Assembly (NCBI GenBank): GCA_039707655.1
Contig: CM077668.1
Span: 64,993,086-65,057,085 of the forward strand
From: Elymus sibiricus
Taxonomy: Eukaryota; Streptophyta; Magnoliopsida; Poales; Poaceae
Reading direction: 5' to 3'
Length of the DNA: 64,000 nucleotides
The translations under genes and the position numbers were made by a program. A model generated the notes under the pieces. The model was not told the DNA's origin. It made no database searches and saw only the letters and a list, made by a program, of their open reading frames with translations. This document shows positions 56,683-64,000 of the stretch, piece after piece. How positions within the stretch are numbered: the first letter of the stretch is position 1; each line of letters begins with the position of its first letter.

Positions 56683-57721
56683 GCCATTCAGGAGTTGATT
56701 TCTCCATTTCCTGAGATCAATCATGAGTTAGCTGACGAGGGATCCGAGAGCAGTGCCGGGCATAAGGCCCAGAGTGACCAGGAAGGAAAAGATCAAGAGT
56801 CCAACGATGAGCACAATGACGATGGGGATGAATCTGAGGAAGAGGTACAATCCTCACCCTCGACTCACATTGCTCGAGAAAGCCAGAGGAAAGAATGTCA
56901 TGACCCGAGTGGAACAATTACCGTCACTCGGGGAACCAAGCGCACTCGAACAGAGTCAGCCGAGCCAGGCGCTACCACTCCCAAGATGACAAAACATGCC
57001 CCCAAGAAACCTGCTCATAGTCCTAGGAAGGTCCTCAACTTGCCCGTGAAAAAGGTTACGGTGCCAGTCGTCTCCAAGTAAGGATAAGTAATGAAATCTT
57101 GCTTTGAAAATTCGAATGTGGTGATCATCATACGGTCTTTGCTGATGCAGAGTTGCCACTTCCACAAACAGTCAAGCTTTCGAGCAGACTGCAGCCAAGG
57201 GCAAATGGCAAGTTGATGTTGATGTTGTCACTTCGAAAGGTATTTACTTCTCGCACAACCGTAGAGGTGATCCATGTGGAGGACGAAGAAGAGTGCGAGG
57301 GGCACGTGTAGATGGACGTTGACTTGCCCAGTACAAGGCATGACGTAGGGTCAACAGATGTCCCTCATGACATTGTGCCAAAAATTCTAGAAAACAAGCC
57401 GGATGTGACCACCCACGCGTCGGCTGAAGTTGCTCCAGCTGATCCGAGTACTTTGGCAATAATAGCGCCTCAACCTGCAACAGCCCCCACAATCACATCT
57501 CTGTTGTATCCACTAGAGAGGACTCCAGAAGATGAGGTGAGCGCGAGCAAGGAGGCCATGATCCAGGCCGAATTGGTGAACTCCCACCTGAAGGAAGCGC
57601 TCAACTCAAGCGAACTGCTGAAGGCCCGCATCCGAGTAATCACTATCGTAAGTGTCGCTTATTTTTGCTCGGACGCTCTTCTTTTGAATTGTTATCCGAG
57701 TAACATTTGAAATATTCCTTC

Positions 57722-58000
57722 CAGTGGGGGCACACTTAGTGCACCCACTGGGTGTAGCCCCCGAGACTCTAATTGATTGTTGGCAATCGATTAGAGACTT
57801 TAGGATTAGTTCAATTTTGTCTTCGTAAACCTAGGATACATGTCTTGGATGGGTTGTAAAAGACATCCAAGTAGCAAGTAGTAAACTTTTTCTAGTGGGG
57901 GCATGATCAGTGCACCCAGTGGGTGTAGCCCCTGAGACTCTGATCGATTACTGGTAATCGATTAGAGTCTGAATAAGTAGATCATTCTTTGTTTTTCTAA
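57722..58000 (+). repeat. Duplicated segment with internal palindrome, G2 intron
   Basis: Two diverged copies, starting near 57724 and 57894, share AGTGGGGGCA, GTGCACCCA, TGGGTGTAGCCCC and GAGACTCT. Each ends in an imperfect palindrome around AATCGATTAGAG (for example CTCTAATTGATTG-TTGG-CAATCGATTAGAG near 57768). It lies between two coding-like segments, so probably in an intron. Confidence 0.75.
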
Positions 58001-58650
58001 TCATGGTCGGTTTCTTCGATCTTGCGATTTCACTTGGATGCCATGCAAAGTAACAACTATTGTTTGCCTTTGAAACAAAAAACCTGCACGCTTGGGACAA
58101 AGCATTTGGCTCTGGAGTAAGAAGTGGAGAAACTTCACACCGAACTAGCCAAAGAGCAAAAGAAGAATGCAAGGCTGAAGCAAGAGAAAAATATCTTGGG
58201 AGGTAAACATTTCATCCGAGTAACTTAGTCATTGTTCTCTCTTTTGATCCTGGGTATTTTAATCTAACAGATGTGTGTAGTGAAAACGCTATTTTGCACA
58301 AAAATCTCAAGAGTTGTGTTTCTGTAGAATCTATAAAGAAAGCACTTGAGGACAAGGACACCGAGCTCGCCAAAGCTTGGGAAAGCGCCAATTCAAAAAC
58401 CAAGAAAGCGAATGATGTTCTCGAGGAGTTCTAGAAAGCAAAGGAGCTTAACAATACTTCGATGAAGGCATCTGCCGAAATGAAGAAGGACATAGAAGAG
58501 TTGAAGAAACATTAATCGGAATGGAGTGATAAATACCAGAAGTTGTCGGACGCTTCAGCGCAAAGCAAGAAAGAGTATGAGGAAAAAAATTCTGGACTCA
58601 TCAATAACAAAGCAGAGCTTGAGGGGTTTGTTGAAAATAAGGTTGTTGGA

Positions 58651-61600
58651 TGTGACGCCCCCGACTTAATCGTGCACTAATCATACACGCAAATGCACAC
58701 GATCAAGCCTAGGGACTCACTTGAAGATATCACAACACAACTCTAAGCACAAAAGAAAATAATACAACCTTTATATTACAAGCCAGGGGCCTCGAGGGCT
58801 CGAATACATAAGCTCGAGTCATACAAGCATCTGTGGAAGCATTAGATATCTGAGTACAGACATAAAGTTAAACAGATAGGCCTTCAAGAAGGCGGGGCAA
58901 AATAAAAACACTGGATCGAAAGGCGCAGGCCTCCTGCCTGGGTGCCACCTAACTACTCCTGGTTGTCGGAGGGCTCCTCGTAGTAGTAGTATCCGCCAGA
59001 GGGGTAGTAGTGGTAGTAGTCATCGCCGGCAGGGGCAGCTGGCTCTGGGGCTCCGTCATCTGGTCGCAATAATCGGGTATGGGGAAAAGGGAAAGCAAAG
59101 CAACCGTGATTACTCATCCAAAGTACTTAGCAAGACTTACATCAGATCTATTCTAAATATGCAACATTATCAAGGGAAGGCTGTATATGTGGACTTGGCT
59201 GCAGAAATGCCAGAATAGAGAGGAAGGCCTAGCCAATCGAAGACTAGCATCTTCAGCGTCTTGCAGCATAAGAAGAGTGTAGATTAGTAATATAAGTTTA
59301 GCTGCAGCAATAAGTAGCAACAACGCCCAGAGATCCTTCCTCGACTCCCTGCGAGAAAGCGATCCCGGAGCCAACATATTCAAACCATTTCTAGTTGTAT
59401 AAGATCGGGATATTTTCCGAGCGTCCTATTACCGTGGACATGGCTATTCAAATAGATATACTTCCCTGCAGGGGTGCACCAACTTACCCAACACACTCGA
59501 TTAACTCTAGCCGGACACACTTGCTCGATCCATGCCCGGCCTCGGCTGATCGACACGTCGTAGCCCTACCTAGGCTCAACAGAGAGGCCAGCACGCCGGT
59601 CTACATCCTAAGCACTCAGGGGTCTTGGGCCCATCGCCATTTGCACTCCTGCGCGTTGCGAACGCGGCCGGTGAGCAGACCTAGCCCCCTTAATACAAGC
59701 GCAGGCTTTCCCAGTCCAACCCGGCGCGCGCCGCTCAACTGCTAACGTCTGAAGAGCTTCGGCTGATACATACGACGCTGAGTGCCCATACTATTCCCGC
59801 GTGGTGGTTACTGCGATAAGGCCAGAGGCCTACTCAGATCACATATCCTAACCCATTAGTGCGTTGGGAGCGCGCGGAAACGAGCAGAGACTCACGATCA
59901 TGTGACCCCGTCGCCCTGTCTCGTGGACTTATGGCAAGGGCTAGGAATGCCCGGCCATGCCACGTAATCATCACTCGGGTACCCTCATGGTCAACCCGAC
60001 TCCACATCTCTCGCGGGTACCCCTCGGGGTCGACCTGACTTTATCAGGTATCTGTAATAAAGTCAAAGTAACTGTGTGTCCATAACATCAAGAAGGAATC
60101 CAAGGAATCACCCTCGTTGGATTCCCACTCGATGTACCCGTCAAGGTGAACCCGGAGGAATCACCCTCGATGGTATTCACACTTGCGGGGTTGCACGACA
60201 GAAGCTTTGTCGGAGGTGATGAAAGAGGAATCACCCACGGTAACCCACAACCGGTTAGCTATACTACAGAGACAACATCAAGAGTGAGATAAGAGGTATC
60301 ACCCTCGGCACTCGATGGTAGCTCTGCAGAGTCGAGCAACTTAGGGGGGTGCGGTGATGTGCTGGTCTCAGCCCGTCGATCACATCGAACGGGGCACTAG
60401 TAACTAAGTGGGGCAACTAAGAACAAGGAAGAGAGGCCACAGATGGTTTACCATCCAACCTATACTAAACATTTAGCATATCAGGTAAAGTATCAATAGC
60501 AGTTTACAAAAACAGGCTATGCATCAGAATAGGTAATACCGGGACAGCAGTTGTAGCAATTCTAATGCAAGCATGAGGGAGAAAGAATAGGCGATATAGG
60601 CATGTTCAAGGGGGGGTTGCTTGCCTGGAAGCTCTGGGGCAAAGGAGGGGTCGTCAACGGTGTAGTCGGACTCCGGAGCTGCGTCGGTCTCGGGGGCTAA
60701 CGGGGAAGAAGAGGGGGAAGAAACAATAAATAAAGGCAGATAAATGCAACACAGATGCATGGCATGGCAGTATGCAGTATTGGTGGCGACCTAATGCAAT
60801 GCTACATGTCACAGACGATGTGGGAAAATATCTGGGATATTTTCCCGGCGTTTAGGCAGATTTCGGTATACTGAACCGGAGGGGAAGGTTCCATGTTTAG
60901 ATAGATAGGAGTGATGGTCAAGCATTTTGACCACATATTCGGATTCGTCTTGTTTTTATGATCAATTTTCATGTTGAAAACTTTTCGATCCGAGCTACGG
61001 ATGAATTTCTACGAATTTCTGAACTTTAAATCATTTTCTGAAAAATTCGGGAATTAATTTAAATTCGAATATGCACAGGAAAATGCTGGGTGCAACTGGT
61101 GCACTGCACCCAGAGTGCACCAGAGGGGCTGACAGGTGGGGCCAGCAGCTGGTCAGCTGTTGACCAGTTGACTGGTCAACTGGGCCCCATGGGTCAGTGA
61201 CTGGGCTCTGCCCAGTCAGCACAGTTGACCAGTCAACTGGGTCAATTGGGCCCACGGGGCCCAGCTGCTAGTGACACAGGGGCGGCCACGTGGCAAGCCA
61301 CGTCAGCGCCGGCGCCGAAAAACGCTCCGGCGAGCACTTTCGCAGCGGCCGTTCGCCGGAGTTGGCCGGAAATGCGCTAGGGGGCACGGTTTGACGCGTG
61401 CTTGGGCTGGTTCGAACGCCTGCACCGAGCCGCATCCAATGGTAGCAGAAGCAGTGGCCGGGGTGCAGCGTAGCGACGACGGCGATGGCGTGCAGCGGCG
61501 GCCGGAATCGAGGCTCGACGCATTCGGCATTCCGGCCCGTTTGCGCGTGAACTAATGCTATAGGGGGCATCGGGAGGCCACCCTGAGCACGAGAGCGTAC

Positions 61601-62701
61601 TCGCTTGGCTACGACAGAGGCTACGGCATCGGCGGCGAGCTCGACAATGGAGCCAGAGCTCCGGCGATGGCATCCGCGGCGTTCGGCTAGCTACGGGCGG
61701 CGAAACAAGGCGTGGACGGGGAGAGAAGGGGTGGAGCTCACCGGGCAGGCTCACGGAGGCCTCTCGGGTGAACGGGAGCATAGTGGAGGAGCGGATCGAC
61801 CGCGGCAATCACGGCGGCTGGAGGTTGAAGACAAGGCCGTAGCCGGCACTGCGGTACTCCCCGAACTCGAGGCGGTGCTGCTGATGACGAGGAAGGGCAC
61901 GGCGCAGCTGGAGGACACCCTCCCGAAGCTTGGAGAGCCCGGTGGCCGCGAACTCGACGGACGCGCGGCGGCGGCTGCGGCGGGGAGGAAGGGGCCGAGA
62001 GGGAGAGCAAGGGAGAAGGGGAGGAGAGGCGTCTATGGGGTCGAGGGGGAACGAGAGTCGCCTGGGGTGGCCTTATCCCCTCCGCCCAACTGCTCTGTCG
62101 CCATGGCGAACGGTGGCCGGTGCGGCACGTGCTCGGCCACGGGCGAGCTGACACGGAGGGGGAGTAGGTAGGCGACGGCGTTAACGGGCTGGGCCGGCTC
62201 GGGCCGTAGGCCAGAAGGCCAGGTAAGCCTCTGTTCTTTTCCAATTTTCTGTTTTCTCTTTTATTTATAAACAGAGAAGGAAAACGAAATATTTAGGCTA
62301 CCAAATGGCTAAGGATAAATATGGATCTAGTCCACATAAATCCCTGACATTTTTAGGCACTGCCACAAAAAGTTCGGGGAGCAAAAGAATTCATTTGGAT
62401 TTTTCACAAATAAAATAGCATTATTAAATGCTGAAATTGCACTGTTTTAATTGCTACTGTCCATGTAAGCAAATAAGAAATGTTGTTTCCTTAACAATCA
62501 TTTGTTAGAGAATTTTTGCTAAAAGATGAACTATTTTGCAGCAATTTTTGTGCAACTTCAAATTTCACTTGCAATCCAAATTTTAATTTTAAGTGGAATT
62601 TGAAATGAGATATAAACCAATGATGATCAAGCACTGTAAATCAAGATGACTTGGCACTGATCATTAGGGATTACTGTAGCTCATTTCTTAGGGGTGTTAC
62701 A
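58651..62701 (-). repeat. F: solo LTR related to element E
   Basis: It is 4051 bp, with TGTGACGCC at the left and GGTGTTACA at the right, the same termini as E's LTRs, and flanked by TTGGA on both sides (58646-58650 and 62702-62706). Long stretches match E's LTR, for example at 58651-59130 and 62560-62701. The middle has diverged and carries extra GAGGAATCACCCTCG repeats (about 60080-60310) and a GC-rich block at 61270-62220. There is no internal region, so unequal recombination between LTRs removed the rest. No gene inside. Confidence 0.92.
60080..60320 (-). repeat. GAGGAATCACCCTCG repeat cluster in solo LTR F
   Basis: Four or five variants of GAGGAATCACCCTCG recur at irregular spacing. They are absent from the corresponding region of E's LTRs. 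Confidence 0.7.
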
Positions 62702-62706
62702 TTGGA

Positions 62707-63319
62707 ATCAACCACAAATTGGAAGGTAATGAACTTCTCTTTGCATCCGAGTGAAATGACATCTTAGCTTTGTTATTCATTGTACCTAATCTCACTGTGT
62801 GTAGAGTTTTGCTAAGACTTGGAGGAAGAGACAGAGAAGGTCCAGCGAGAGCTTACTTCTGAGAAGTTGATCATCAGAGATAGCATGCCAACGTCTCTTC
62901 TCCAACTGGATGAACATGTCGAAACTGCAATGAAATGCATTCCCCGAGTGAAATTGTTCATGAAGAAGCTGGAGGACATCTTGTGTCCTGGCGAAGAGCT
63001 TGAAGAAACCCTTGAGGCTAATCTGTCCCGTCTAAACTATATACCAGACTGAGTAGGGAAGTGGAAGAAGTTTGCAGCACATTCTGGGGCAGACGTAGCT
63101 CTTGCACTTGTCCGAATGCACTTTCCCAAGACTAACGAAGAAAAGCTGCAGGGTCTTTCAGTTGCAAACCCAAAAGGCTACAACTTCCAGGAGTACTTGG
63201 CGACGTTCATTGAAGCTGCCACTCGGATTGTTGACGCCATAGATCTGAACGTCTTCATCGATCCTGTCAGCCCGGTGGACAGCCCTGAGATCGAGACTGC
63301 TGGAGGCGAGCAGAAGTGA
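62707..63319 (+). pseudogene. G2: Transposase_28-like gene, 3' part
   Basis: After solo LTR F the same gene continues. An intron-like stretch precedes 62819, from where the frame reads EEETEKVQRELTSEK, SLLQLDEHVETAMKC and EANLSRLNYIPD. A TGA at 63050 interrupts in frame, then VGKWKKFAAHSGADVALALV and the C-terminal part up to TGA 63317-63319 follow. The order matches the C-terminal helical region of related Triticeae sequences as I recall them. Except for that stop the frame is open, so this end is better kept than the N-terminus. Confidence 0.68.
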
Positions 63320-64000
63320 GAAAAAACTTTAAGTAATAAATTCACCTCGGAATGCCGGGTGTAAGTGTAATCCTTTAAGGTCCGACTGAGCCTGGGGCTC
63401 GAGAATTTGGTAGTTTATTTTGCTTGAAAACTTTCAAATCTATCCGAATTTGGTGTTGGAACTTGATTTCCTTTGGCTATCATACCATTGATTCAATGTT
63501 AGAGTAAAATCTTGTTTGCTTTCTCTCTTTGATTGCTTAGGTAGACAGACTGCGACTAAGTCTTTGGGACAGAAAAGATGGTTTACTCGGACTGATTGAA
63601 TCATTGGCAAAAAGATAGAAAGTGTTTGGTTGCTCACCCACTGGGTGTGTCTTTGGAGGCACACCCGAGTGGAAGTTGTTATCTTTCCTTAGTGTTGAAA
63701 TAGATCGTAGCCCCCGAGTGAAGTGTAACTTCTGAATGTAGCAGAGCCCCTGAGTGTGGCGCAGCATCCGAATGGATGGTAGCCCCCGAGTGTAGCATAG
63801 TGTCCGAATGGATGGTATCCCTCGAGTGTGGCGTAGCATCTTGATTTGATGCAACAACATTTAGTAAGGAATGATCATAATAAACAAGGTATTTTTATTC
63901 ATCGAGATTCACTTGGAACAACCACTGCTGTTAGGTACAATGTTTGAAAAAAATTAACGGAAAAACCGGCGGAGGAGGTCAGCATTCCATGCTTGTGGTT
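63320..64000. other. Downstream region of G2 with minisatellite
   Basis: No gene is seen. A four-unit repeat is at about 63710-63852. The AT-rich stretch to the right edge is unassigned. Confidence 0.45.
63710..63852 (+). repeat. Short tandem repeat of about 36 bp downstream of G2
   Basis: Four imperfect units share GTAGCCCCCGAGTG (or close variants) and TCCGAATGGATG. The same CCCCGAGTG/CCGAGTG phrase recurs through the G2 introns, so the motif is typical of this cassette. Confidence 0.75.

Larger units (their letters stand above)
55604..58650 (+). pseudogene. G2: Transposase_28-like gene, 5' part, with introns
   Basis: The reading starts at a GTG (55604) where relatives would have ATG, then Lys-rich sequence. 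Codons for about residues 35-150 hold the conserved domain (WIQGDWLPSKVTKKEV, FFWGFLNYFGTQLHHIPPDAMV, FMSLCENFLGYAPHLGLF), ending at TAG 56087. A damaged stretch leads to 56203-56586, with the signature CIQPLQERARPMYQY. GT-AG introns are visible at 56587-56682 and 57078-57150; further donor/acceptor sites lie near 57648, 58201 and 58270. Later exons are acidic (56700-56900), basic (56990-57060), then Lys/Glu coiled-coil-like (58120-58640, with stops). Solo LTR F interrupts it. Possibly a DNA- or chromatin-associated protein; inference only. Confidence 0.72.

Noticed and set aside
61268..62244. Long frames in solo LTR F
   Set aside because: GC-rich block within an LTR, open on both strands, with no domain.

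Overview
The window looks like an intergenic, retrotransposon-packed stretch of a large grass genome, most likely Triticeae (wheat, Aegilops, barley or rye). The family resemblance of the LTRs, the Athila-type primer sites and the BARE/Angela-like LTR rest on my recognition of these families, not on a search. I found no convincing host gene, tRNA, rRNA or CRISPR array. Almost every long open frame belongs to an LTR retrotransposon or to a gene-like cassette that such elements carry.

Left stack (1-21318). A minus-strand Copia element (Copia-2, right LTR 20462-21318, gag-pol 18307-20422) was broken by a plus-strand BARE/Angela-like Copia (Copia-1, 3' LTR 16169-18306). Copia-1's decayed pol was in turn hit by two Gypsy elements. 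Element A (3' LTR 1943-2892) carries a long antisense open frame at 1-1558. Element B (3423-13906) is a gag-only, non-autonomous element with 3.9 kb LTRs. Copia-1's integrase reading resumes on the far side of B. A short unassigned piece and a worn Gypsy LTR-like sequence follow (21319-22515).

Middle stack (22516-52463). Three elements are nested with exact target-site duplications. Element C (Athila-type, plus strand, TSD ACCTG) contains element D (Athila-type, minus strand, TSD ACCAC, inside C's gag). D contains element E (minus-strand chromovirus-like Gypsy, TSD ATAGT, inside D's internal region). C and D encode Gag-protease but show no reverse transcriptase or integrase. C also has an ATHILA ORF1-like frame at 47941-49053. 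E keeps one continuous gag-pol frame with three nonsense codons, covering protease, RT, RNase H, integrase and a chromodomain-like tail.

Right part (52464-64000). Two broken plus-strand, intron-containing genes (G1 and G2) belong to the same 'putative gypsy-type transposon' (Transposase_28-like) family as the antisense frame of element A. G2 is interrupted by a 4.05 kb solo LTR (F, 58651-62701, TSD TTGGA) related to E's LTRs. Three divergent members of this little-understood family in one window, one of them antisense beside an LTR, are the most interesting biological signal here. Other leads are a palindrome shared by C and D LTRs and repeated upstream of C's second ORF, repeated internal polypurine-tract-like boxes, and a conserved 3' noncoding block in C and D.
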